This document shows positions 8,817 through 15,681 of a DNA stretch of 18,034 nucleotides, in pieces (position 1 is the first letter of the stretch; the number at the start of each line of letters is the position of its first letter). A program made the position numbers and the translations under genes. Under the pieces are notes generated by a model. That model worked only from the letters and a program-made list of their open reading frames with translations. It did no database searches and was not told where the DNA came from. Source of the stretch: Alistipes sp. (lineage in GTDB: Bacteria > Bacteroidota > Bacteroidia > Bacteroidales > Rikenellaceae). The DNA lies in assembly GCA_017561105.1 (NCBI GenBank), contig JAFZDR010000180.1, positions 1-18,034 of the forward strand, in the 5' to 3' direction.

Positions 8817-10010
8817 CTATTTGTCGATAGATTCTGCGTTTTTATCGTTCAAAAGTCGCTGTATCTCGGCAAAATCTTCATCCGAAAGCTCTTCGTTGAG
8901 CTCCTCCATAATTTGGCGTGAGAGGCTCGATTTGCCGTTGTACTTCATTATGCGCTCAACCTCGTCATCCGACGAAAGAACTCTGAACGACTCGCTCTCG
9001 GCGTATGCAATACCTGAGAAAATGGTGCCGAGCAGAAGTAAAAACCATACGATGATAGTTACCACAAGCACCCACCAACGAGGTCGCTTGTTTATCAGCA
9101 GCACAATAAAGAGGTATGCGATATAGATTGCAGGTACCAGGATTGTGAGCAATGCGAAGATCATCAATGGTGTACCCACCTCGTTTGTCGCCTCGATAAG
9201 GCCTGAAAAGTTGCCGATATCAATCATGAATATTTCGCCTATACCAATCGTGATAACCACCAGCGAGAACAGCATTGCAAAGATTACAAAGGCGATAGGA
9301 AAGAGCAGTAATCCGAGCAAAATCTTGAAAAATGTTGCCATAAATCGTCCAAATGATGTTACTGCGGTCGCTACGCTCGACTTCGCCTTCTCCTCCTGGG
9401 TTGCACCCTGGCGCTCGGCAATCGATTGAGCCGATATGCGCTCGCCCTCCTGCTCCAACTTCTGTCGTGCCGACTTAGCTCCCGGAATTGCAAACCACAA
9501 AATCAAGTATGTGAGCAAGAAAATACCAAAGATGTTGGCACCAACTTGGCTGAGCCACCCAATATGAGGAATGTTGTTTAGGGGTATCAGAAGAAGTGGC
9601 GAAAATATTGCCAAGCGGATCCATACAACCTCCACACCGAAATACTTTGCCAAACCTGCACATACACCGCCCAACTTTGAGCTCTCGAGGTCGCGATATA
9701 AACGGCGCGGAATACGGCTGTTATTCTCGCTATGCGACTGCTCCTCCTCGCCCGAAATATCCTCCGGCGAGCCGAGCTGCGCGATGATATTCTCGATGAG
9801 TGGCAAGCATACCACATTCTCTGCACTGCTCTGTGCCGAGAGTATAAGCTCGACGATACGAGCCTCGATATCGGCCAAAATCTCCTCGCTGTCAGGGTTG
9901 TTCTTGTAGGCTCTCTTCAGCGACTGCAAATAGTCGTTAAGTCGGTTATAAGCCTCCTTCTCCAATGTAAATCCTACGCCCGAAAGGCTACATCTCTTTA
10001 TCTCGTTCAT
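8817..10010 (-). CDS. Large PspC-domain membrane protein with multi-TM C-terminal half
   Basis: The 397-residue product is predicted to sit in the inner membrane. Residues 1-85 are a soluble helical module (FTLEKEAYNRLNDYLQSLKR, DIEARIVELIL, ending LGSPEDI) that is clearly related to residues 1-85 of the small PspC protein at 11442-11915. A PspC domain follows (about 101-176: RRLYRDLESSKLGGVCAGLA, then a Trp-rich pair of hydrophobic segments). The rest (about 220-335) has three or four more hydrophobic stretches and an acidic, charged C-terminal tail (about 337-397). PspC proteins belong to phage-shock envelope-stress systems; the biochemical role here is not known. Translation starts after a strong GGAGG-type site (- strand AGGAGG, 10024-10019) that overlaps the stop codon of the upstream gene, so the genes are coupled. 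It is last in the operon, before a strong terminator. Confidence 0.85.
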   Translation of the reverse strand: MNEIKRCSLSGVGFTLEKEAYNRLNDYLQSLKRAYKNNPDSEEILADIEARIVELILSAQSSAENVVCLPLIENIIAQLGSPEDISGEEEQSHSENNSRIPRRLYRDLESSKLGGVCAGLAKYFGVEVVWIRLAIFSPLLLIPLNNIPHIGWLSQVGANIFGIFLLTYLILWFAIPGAKSARQKLEQEGERISAQSIAERQGATQEEKAKSSVATAVTSFGRFMATFFKILLGLLLFPIAFVIFAMLFSLVVITIGIGEIFMIDIGNFSGLIEATNEVGTPLMIFALLTILVPAIYIAYLFIVLLINKRPRWWVLVVTIIVWFLLLLGTIFSGIAYAESESFRVLSSDDEVERIMKYNGKSSLSRQIMEELNEELSDEDFAEIQRLLNDKNAESIDK

Positions 10011-10018
10011 ATATGGTT

Positions 10019-10024
10019 CCTCCT
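10019..10024 (-). promoter_or_regulatory. Strong Shine-Dalgarno overlapping upstream stop codon
   Basis: AGGAGG on the - strand lies eight bases before the ATG of the large PspC gene and overlaps the TAG of the GIN-domain gene (10023-10025). Most genes in this window have only A-rich leaders, as usual in Bacteroidetes, so this site stands out and supports the start at 10010. Confidence 0.7.
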
Positions 10025-11099
10025 ACTTTTTACAAATTGAACTTGCGCCAGCGTTTGAAATGGTATTTACCTGGCAATCACCGCTATATCGGATGGTTGA
10101 TGCGCCCGATGCCGAAACATTCAACTGCTGCAGACACTCCACCGTAACAGCCGATGCACCGCTTGCCTTTGCCGAACATATTACAGCCAAGGCGTTTGCT
10201 CTCGATGCGCCCGAGCACTCCAAATCGAGCTTTGCTGCACGCAACTTCTCGGCCTTCAGGGTTGATGCGCCCGATACCTCTATATCGCCATCGGTAATTT
10301 GTCCTGAGATTGTCGCTACCGATGCGCCCGACAGCTCCATGTCGAACTCGTCGGTCGCCAACTCGGCCTTGATGGTCGATGCGCCCGAGGCGTCAATCGA
10401 AACCTCCTTTGTTCCGGCCTTTACCTCGATAACCGAGGCTGACGATGCCTCCAATTCGAGCTCTTTGCACGAGAGTGTCGGCTTGACAATGACGCGAGCA
10501 GCCGACGATGTCGTAATCTCGTTTATGCGACCATTATATGGGATATATACCTCGGCTACCACATTTGAGTTGCGCGATACGGGTGTGCCCGAGAGCAGGG
10601 TAGCAGAGAGTGTGCCGTCGCTCACCTTGAGCGATATGTATGGCATTATAGATTGCGGTGCGCGAACGATGATATTGCCCGTAGTGCGCTCCTCGACAAT
10701 AAGTCGAATGGCGTGCGAAACCTTTATCTTGTCGAAGTTCATTGAAGAGCTGCGTGCCTCGATAACGATCTTATGCTCGTTGGCAAGTGTGACACCTGTC
10801 TTTGTGGTATCCTCGTATCGCGAGAGGTCGCTATCATCACCTGTTGTGATTGTAATGCTCTTCTCTTTGCCCGATGCCTTTACTCCTGCAGCATTTACCT
10901 TTACTTTGTCGCCACTGCTCGACGACACCTTTACTCCTGCGGCGTTTACTGTTACTTTGTCGCCATTCTCGGAGATTACCTTAACTCCAAGTGGCGATAC
11001 CTTTACCTTATTGCCCTCTCCATCGCTGATGGTGAATGCTACGACGCTATTGATGGTGAATAGCATTGCTGTTACGAGTGCTAAAAATGTGCGTTTCAT
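10023..11099 (-). CDS. GIN-domain (DUF2807-like) secreted repeat protein
   Basis: The 358-residue product has a signal peptide (MKRTFLALVTAMLFTINSVVA) and no lipobox, so it should be exported. Residues about 24-75 hold three 17-residue repeats of the form GDKVKVNAAGVKVSSSS, encoded by three 51-bp DNA repeats. Residues about 110-358 resemble the head GIN domain (PF10988, DUF2807), predicted to be a right-handed beta-helix: repeated short strands with recurring SGAS turns (DASGAST, ELSGASV, EVSGAST, ECSGASR, KASGASA, SASGAST). Members are found in Bacteroidetes and often called putative autotransporter adhesins, but no function is established. It lies 10 bp after padR and 12 bp before the large PspC gene. 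A link to envelope structure or stress is inferred from these neighbours. Confidence 0.8.
   Translation of the reverse strand: MKRTFLALVTAMLFTINSVVAFTISDGEGNKVKVSPLGVKVISENGDKVTVNAAGVKVSSSSGDKVKVNAAGVKASGKEKSITITTGDDSDLSRYEDTTKTGVTLANEHKIVIEARSSSMNFDKIKVSHAIRLIVEERTTGNIIVRAPQSIMPYISLKVSDGTLSATLLSGTPVSRNSNVVAEVYIPYNGRINEITTSSAARVIVKPTLSCKELELEASSASVIEVKAGTKEVSIDASGASTIKAELATDEFDMELSGASVATISGQITDGDIEVSGASTLKAEKLRAAKLDLECSGASRANALAVICSAKASGASAVTVECLQQLNVSASGASTIRYSGDCQVNTISNAGASSICKK
10877..11029 (-). repeat. Three 51-bp tandem coding repeats in the GIN-domain gene
   Basis: Units begin at 10877, 10928 and 10979 (top strand CCTTTACTCC, CCTTTACTCC, CCTTAACTCC), exactly 51 bp apart. The first two are nearly identical over about 38 bases and the third is more diverged. 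Each encodes 17 residues, so copy-number change would keep the frame. Confidence 0.85.
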
Positions 11100-11109
11100 A
11101 GTTCTTTTT

Positions 11110-11439
11110 TTAGTGCTTTTTACGGATGTTGTTTATCTGCTCCACAAGGGTATCCCACGCCTCGTCCAACGATGCGAGATAGATACGACCCTGCTCGGTT
11201 AGTGTGTAATATTTTCGCGGAGGTCCCTGTATCGACTCCTCCCAGCGATAGGTGAGGTAACCGCTATTTTTCAAGCGTGTAAGCAGTGGGTAGAGTGTTC
11301 CCTCGACAACAATCATCTCGGCACTCTTCAACTCGGAAATTATGGCCGGCGCATACTCGTCGCCATTTGCCAATATCGCAAGCACACAATACTCCATTAT
11401 GCCCTTGCGCATCTGTATCTTTGCATTCTCTTCTCTCAT
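11110..11439 (-). CDS. PadR-family transcriptional regulator (short form)
   Basis: PadR proteins are dimeric winged-helix repressors that respond to small molecules or envelope stress. The product is 109 residues from the ATG at 11437-11439 (MREENAKIQMRKGIMEYCVL). The frame is open upstream to 11484, but that would overlap the small PspC gene, which stops at 11442. Visible features are the N-terminal helix RKGIMEYCVLAILANG, the recognition region EGTLYPLLTRLKNSGYL, the wing RWEESIQGPPRKYYTLTEQGR, and a C-terminal dimer helix (LDEAWDTLVEQINNIRKK). The length fits the subfamily that lacks the long C-terminal helical domain. It lies inside an operon of envelope proteins and is likely to control it; the 23-bp palindrome at 14436-14458 is the candidate operator. 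Confidence 0.93.
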   Translation of the reverse strand: MREENAKIQMRKGIMEYCVLAILANGDEYAPAIISELKSAEMIVVEGTLYPLLTRLKNSGYLTYRWEESIQGPPRKYYTLTEQGRIYLASLDEAWDTLVEQINNIRKKH

Positions 11440-11441
11440 AC

Positions 11442-11915
11442 CTATTCCTCTGGAATTAACAACCACATAATAATATATACCCACAACGACATTCCGCCGA
11501 AGAGCATCAAAAAGAGCATCACTATGCGTATAGGCGTAGCATCCACTTCGAGATACTCAGCCAAACCTCCGCAGATGCCGGCAATCGAGCGATTGTTGCG
11601 CGAACGACGCAATAATTTGATATTGCGCTTCTCGCTGCTATTGCTGCTTGGCTCCTTTGCTGTGCCAAAATCCTCGGGCGCACCAATGCGGGTAATGGCA
11701 CGCTCCACCATCTGCAGTGTTACCACCATTATCGACGATGGCAACCACTCGCGGAAGAGCTCGGCAATGCGGATTTCGATATCCTTCATCACCTCGTCTG
11801 TATCTGTAGCGATATGACGACGCACATCGTTCAGATAGATCGTAAGGCGGTCATAGGCATCCCGATCAAGCGTAAATGCCTGCTGTCCAATGTTTGCGTT
11901 GATAGTTTCGTTCAT
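11442..11915 (-). CDS. Small PspC-domain protein
   Basis: The 157-residue product has an N-terminal soluble module (about 1-85: FTLDRDAYDRLTIYLNDVRR, DIEIRIAELF, ITRIGAPEDF) and a C-terminal PspC domain (about 100-157: LLRRSRNNRSIAGICGGLAE, then YLEVDATPIRIVMLFLMLFG and a final hydrophobic segment ending IMWLLIPEE). The same two-part layout occurs in the larger protein at 8817-10010, so the two are paralogues. It should be a small inner-membrane protein. It starts 35 bp after the receptor gene and its stop is 2 bp from the padR start. No TAnnTTTG box was found just upstream, which favours read-through from the receptor promoter. The molecular role is unknown beyond the PspC link to envelope stress. 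Confidence 0.85.
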   Translation of the reverse strand: MNETINANIGQQAFTLDRDAYDRLTIYLNDVRRHIATDTDEVMKDIEIRIAELFREWLPSSIMVVTLQMVERAITRIGAPEDFGTAKEPSSNSSEKRNIKLLRRSRNNRSIAGICGGLAEYLEVDATPIRIVMLFLMLFGGMSLWVYIIMWLLIPEE

Positions 11916-11950
11916 TTTTATCTACTTATTAATTGTTATTACTCTATAAA

Positions 11951-14386
11951 TTACATATTTGTTGCACCCTTCGACGAACCACCTACCGAGTCGCCACCGT
12001 CATCTGCCTTGCGGTTGGTGCGTTTTACATACAAACCCTGCTTGCCGAAGTTGTAGCTTACTGAGAGTCTTATGTTGCGACCTACGGTGCGATCGTTGCG
12101 ATGCTGAGTGTAGGTCGGAGCCGTGCTCACGCGCTTCTGATCAGTATACTTGGCGTGTGGGTTATTTACGGCAAGCGATATTTCCATCTTCTCTTTCAGC
12201 AACTTCTGACCAAAACGAACCGATGTGCCAACTACCCAATTTGTATAGACACTACCCATTTGTGGCTCGGGGCGATATACGAACTCCGACAGTGTCAATC
12301 GTGCACCTTTCCATAAGGCTACTGTAGCCGACAGATTATGAGCAAAAGAGAATCCCTTTGCCGAGATATTCTCGCTTGGCATACTGCGCTCTATATATCC
12401 GCTTGCAACCGACATCGAGAGGTTGAACTTTGATGAAGGGCGATATGACATCGTACCAAGAAGTCCATAGACTCGCAGGTGTGCGCCATTCTTGTAAGTC
12501 TGATTGGCTATACCCTCGCTGTCGAAAAATGAGTAGGTCGATATCTGGTTATTCGATAACGATGTGCGTACTTCGGCCGTTGCACTCCATTTATTGTTGA
12601 AATAGGAGTATTTGAACTGTATATTGTGGGTTACTCCGGTGCGAAGGTTCGGATTACCATAGTTTCGTTGTCCGACAGTTTCAGATATAAATGGAGTCAT
12701 CGAGTTTATGCTTGGGCGTGACAATCGCTCGTTGTATGAGAGTGCGAGGGAGTGTCCGGTCTTAGGCATATAGTTGAAAGCGATGTATGGAACAGCGTTT
12801 ACAAGTGCATTGTTAAATTGGCGCTGTGTGCCGTTATTGTTGTAGATAGTATTGTACCATGCACCCTCCAAGCGTCCTCCAAGACGAGTTGAGAACTTAT
12901 CTTTGGTATAGGAGTAACCTGCATAGATGCCTAAGATGTGTTTGTTCTGCTCGGTGATACCGAACTCCTCAGGCTGCGAACTGTCGGTGATATATTGACT
13001 ATTCTTGAGTATGGAGTTGTCGAAAGTGTGCTTTGCTCCGGCCTCGATGCTGTGATGTTTGTTTATGGCATTGTTATAGTCAATCTGCACCACATTATTT
13101 ATACCTCTCTCGAGCTGGAGATTATCTATCTGCGAGAGTAGCGTCGTACCATCCAAGTCATACACCAACTGCGAAGAACCCGAGTCCGAAGGAGGTGTTA
13201 CGGAGATATTATCCGATATGGCTAATGTGTGGTTGTCGCGACCAAAAGAGTGTTGATAGTTGAGAGCAAAGTCCACGCCTATCCACTCGTAGATATTGTG
13301 GAATGGGGCTTTATAGCCGTAGAGCAGGTTGTGCGAGTCGTCGAAGTAGCGATACTCTATATCCGACATCTTCGAGCGCGACTCTCCTCCCCATACACTT
13401 GCCTCTGCAGTAATAAGGTTGAGCGAGTCTATCTGATAGCTTGCGTTTACATTACCATACAATGAGTGGTAGTTGTAACCATAGCTACCTTTGGTCGAAA
13501 GGAATCGGTAAGGGGTGCCAATCAAATTTTCGGTGGAACTCTCCTGTATGCCCACAGCATCTTTTGTTGCCCACGCCTGCGAGTAGTAGAGCGAGGTCGA
13601 GAGCGAGAATTTCTCGGTCTGCACGGTAAATTGTGCCGAGTTGGAGGTGTTGAAGTTGCGGTTAAACCAATTGCCTGCAGCGAGGTTTATGCGACCATTA
13701 TAACCATCGAACTTGCTCTTCGTAGTTATGATGTTCAACACGCCGCCCGAACCCTCGGAGTCGTACTTCATCGAGGGGTTCGTAACAACTTCGATACGCT
13801 TGATTGACGAGGCCGGCATACTCTTGATAATCTCGGTAAAGTTGCGCGACATCGAAGATGATGTACGACCATTTACCAACACCTTGTAGTCGCTCTGGCC
13901 ATTCATCAACACCTTACCTTCGCCATCTATCGAGAGTTGAGGAACCTTGCGGATGATCTCCTCGAGTGTACTTGTCGAAGACTCGGGGTCATCCTCTACC
14001 GAGTAGGTCAATTTCTCGGCATCGGCTGTCACTATCGGTTTCTGGATAGTTACGGCTACAGCATCTACAGTCACACCCTCAGATATGATGATATCGCCAA
14101 CTTTGATATGCTTGCCACCGACATTAACATCGCGCTTTACGGTGTTGTATCCTACCGACGACACCTCCAAGGTCATATTGCCCTGCTCCTTTGTTTCGAT
14201 AGAGAAGGTTCCATCCGCGCGAGCAGCCACAGCCGATACGATTGTTGTATCGCGCAATAGCGCCACGGTTGCATAACCCACACAGCTCTTCGTAGTGCCG
14301 TCAACGACTTTTCCCGACAGAGTAGTCTGCGCCTCTGCGGTAAAAATACCTAAAATAAGTGCGATAGCTGCTAAATATCTCTTCAT
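11951..14386 (-). CDS. Outer-membrane beta-barrel receptor (TonB-receptor-like, PF14905 type)
   Basis: The 811-residue product has a signal peptide (MKRYLAAIALILGIFTAEA), a CarboxypepD_reg-like beta-sandwich (about 21-105, GKVVDGTTKSCVGYATVALL to VGYNTVKRDV), a plug domain (about 115-235, IIRKVPQLSIDGEGKVLMNG, then KRIEVVTNPSMKYDSEGSGG) and a long beta-barrel of alternating aromatic strands to about residue 783. This is the layout of the Bacteroidetes 'outer membrane beta-barrel' family related to TonB-dependent receptors. No SusD partner is next to it, so a glycan-uptake SusCD role is not supported; the substrate is unknown. After the last strand (SVSYNFGKQG) there is a polar tail of about 28 residues ending GATNM, where many barrel proteins end in an aromatic residue. 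A good promoter (14417-14447) precedes it, and it probably heads the PspC-PadR-GIN operon. Confidence 0.88.
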   Translation of the reverse strand: MKRYLAAIALILGIFTAEAQTTLSGKVVDGTTKSCVGYATVALLRDTTIVSAVAARADGTFSIETKEQGNMTLEVSSVGYNTVKRDVNVGGKHIKVGDIIISEGVTVDAVAVTIQKPIVTADAEKLTYSVEDDPESSTSTLEEIIRKVPQLSIDGEGKVLMNGQSDYKVLVNGRTSSSMSRNFTEIIKSMPASSIKRIEVVTNPSMKYDSEGSGGVLNIITTKSKFDGYNGRINLAAGNWFNRNFNTSNSAQFTVQTEKFSLSTSLYYSQAWATKDAVGIQESSTENLIGTPYRFLSTKGSYGYNYHSLYGNVNASYQIDSLNLITAEASVWGGESRSKMSDIEYRYFDDSHNLLYGYKAPFHNIYEWIGVDFALNYQHSFGRDNHTLAISDNISVTPPSDSGSSQLVYDLDGTTLLSQIDNLQLERGINNVVQIDYNNAINKHHSIEAGAKHTFDNSILKNSQYITDSSQPEEFGITEQNKHILGIYAGYSYTKDKFSTRLGGRLEGAWYNTIYNNNGTQRQFNNALVNAVPYIAFNYMPKTGHSLALSYNERLSRPSINSMTPFISETVGQRNYGNPNLRTGVTHNIQFKYSYFNNKWSATAEVRTSLSNNQISTYSFFDSEGIANQTYKNGAHLRVYGLLGTMSYRPSSKFNLSMSVASGYIERSMPSENISAKGFSFAHNLSATVALWKGARLTLSEFVYRPEPQMGSVYTNWVVGTSVRFGQKLLKEKMEISLAVNNPHAKYTDQKRVSTAPTYTQHRNDRTVGRNIRLSVSYNFGKQGLYVKRTNRKADDGGDSVGGSSKGATNM

Positions 14387-14416
14387 GTCAATCTGTTTAT
14401 AGCTCCTTTGCTATCG

Positions 14417-14447
14417 CAAATATAATACAAAATACGGTACTATGCAA
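14417..14447 (-). promoter_or_regulatory. Promoter of the receptor-PspC-PadR-GIN operon
   Basis: On the - strand TTG (14447-14445), 20 bases, TATATTTG (14424-14417) matches the Bacteroidetes sigma-ABfr promoter (-33 TTG or TTTG, 19-21 bp, -7 TAnnTTTG). Transcription should start near 14410, giving a leader of about 25 nt. It is the best promoter match I found in the window. Confidence 0.75.
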
Positions 14448-14458
14448 TAAATAGTACC
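14436..14458. promoter_or_regulatory. Candidate operator: perfect 8+8 bp palindrome over the -33 element
   Basis: GGTACTAT (14436-14443), spacer GCAATAA, ATAGTACC (14451-14458) is a perfect inverted repeat whose spacer contains the -33 TTG (14445-14447). A dimeric repressor bound here would block RNA polymerase. The PadR protein encoded in the same cluster is the natural candidate; the pairing is inferred, not shown. Confidence 0.6.
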
Positions 14459-14463
14459 TAAAA

Positions 14464-14483
14464 TTTTGCATATAAGTGCAAAA
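14464..14483. promoter_or_regulatory. Second inverted repeat upstream of the receptor promoter
   Basis: TTTTGCA (14464-14470), TATAAG, TGCAAAA (14477-14483) is a perfect 7-bp inverted repeat five bases beyond the first palindrome. It overlaps the T tract of the sialidase terminator, so it may be part of that A/T-rich context rather than a protein site. Confidence 0.35.
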
Positions 14484-14517
14484 AAATAGTGCATTTACCG
14501 AATAACGATAAATACAC
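14480..14517 (-). terminator. A/T-rich rho-independent terminator after the sialidase operon
   Basis: On the - strand GTGTATTTATC (14517-14507) pairs with GGTAAATGCAC (14499-14489), an 11-bp stem with two G-T wobbles and a 7-base loop. It is followed by TA and seven T residues (complement of 14480-14486). It lies 30 bp after the sialidase stop and separates that operon from the receptor operon. Confidence 0.65.
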
Positions 14518-14546
14518 CTATATTTATAATGTGTGATTATTTTTAT

Positions 14547-15677
14547 TTATCGCAGTGCTTTTCGCTCGATAATACAGTAATCGATGCGTTCGTATGGCGA
14601 TTTTGTGCCGCACTCGAACAGAACACCTACGCGCTTAGAGGGGAGAATTGCGATATCCGAGTAGGCTGATGCTCCCTTCTCGATAACCACCCCTTCGCTC
14701 CACGACTCTCCGCCGTTGCGACTTTGGCGCAGCGTAAGGTTTCGTCGTTGTTTTGTCGATGCAGGGTTAGAGAAGAGCAGTCGGTTGGTCGCCTTGCCCT
14801 TGGTGGAGTAGCCTATGATTGAGCCTTGACAAACCGGCTCGATAAGTGATGCGTCGCGTACCACCTCACCGCAAGTGGCACCTCCGTCCTCGCTTATGGT
14901 GTAGTGGCGGGCATACTTTGCAGGGCCTCGTTGCCACCTCGAATTGTGCATCAGCGAACCGTCGGCACGCTCAACAACGGTCGATTCATTGCCGCCAGGT
15001 AGGGTAGCACCAATCTTCCAGCTCTCACCGCAATCGTCCGAGTAGATAAGGTGAGCGTTGTAGTAGGTACGCTTGCCATCGTAGAGCGAATGTACGCACG
15101 GAACGACAATTCTGCCACGGTGCGATTTGTGTTGCAGCTGTATTGCGTGGCAAGGTCCTGTGGCGTACCAAGCCCACTCCTCGGGTTTTACAGATGTTGT
15201 TATCTGTCTGGGTGCGCTCCACGACAAGCCGTCGTTGTCGGAGTGGCAGATGAATACTCTGCGGGTATCGTGCGAAGTGCGTCGCATAATAGCCCTCTCC
15301 TTATCATCGCCCCTATTCCAGCTCATTAGCAAGATAACTCGACCACTCTTTCTATCCACAACGGGTGCAGGGTTTCCGCAAGTGTTGTCGGCATCGTTCC
15401 ATACGACAATAATATCGCCCCAGCTCTTACCGCCATCCTCCGAGCGGCGTACCACAAGGTCTATATCGCCCGCATCGCTCACACCGTTGCGTCTTGCCTC
15501 GGCAAAGGCGAGCAGAGTGTTGCTCTTTGTGCGCACAATGGCAGGAATACGGAATGTTGAGTAACTCGCCATTCCCTTCTCGAATACGCAGTTTCGCTCC
15601 GATATAGCCTGGGCATAGCTCTCTGATACGATTGACGAGGTGAGGAGCAATAGTAATGTGATATATAGTCTCTTCAT
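14547..15677 (-). CDS. Exo-alpha-sialidase (GH33), exported
   Basis: GH33 sialidases cut terminal sialic acid from glycoconjugates. The chosen start is the ATG at 15675-15677 (376 residues); the frame is open six codons further but that would overlap the upstream gene. A signal peptide (MKRLYITLLLLLTSSIVSESYA) sends it to the periplasm or surface. The RIP motif FRIPAI gives the first triad arginine (Arg43). Asp boxes are at about 79-86 (SEDGGKSW), 146-153 (SDNDGLSW), 213-220 (SDDCGESW), 262-269 (SEDGGATC, where Cys replaces Trp) and 319-326 (SRNGGESW). Likely catalytic residues are an Asp in SDAGDIDLVVRR (about 68-73), Glu231 in GGNES and the nucleophile Tyr339 in ASAYSDI. There is no extra carbohydrate-binding domain. 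It is last of a tight operon, 4 bp after the lipoprotein gene. Confidence 0.92.
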   Translation of the reverse strand: MKRLYITLLLLLTSSIVSESYAQAISERNCVFEKGMASYSTFRIPAIVRTKSNTLLAFAEARRNGVSDAGDIDLVVRRSEDGGKSWGDIIVVWNDADNTCGNPAPVVDRKSGRVILLMSWNRGDDKERAIMRRTSHDTRRVFICHSDNDGLSWSAPRQITTSVKPEEWAWYATGPCHAIQLQHKSHRGRIVVPCVHSLYDGKRTYYNAHLIYSDDCGESWKIGATLPGGNESTVVERADGSLMHNSRWQRGPAKYARHYTISEDGGATCGEVVRDASLIEPVCQGSIIGYSTKGKATNRLLFSNPASTKQRRNLTLRQSRNGGESWSEGVVIEKGASAYSDIAILPSKRVGVLFECGTKSPYERIDYCIIERKALR

Positions 15678-15681
15678 AACT

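Noticed and set aside
10060..11202. 380-codon + strand frame opposite the GIN-domain gene
   Set aside because: It is longer than the gene it opposes, but the - strand product has a signal peptide, repeats, a family match and tight operon spacing. The + strand product has none of these and would run into padR.
11916..11950. Separate promoter for the small PspC-padR genes
   Set aside because: The gap is A/T-rich but contains no TAnnTTTG box, and none was seen in the last 100 bp of the receptor gene.
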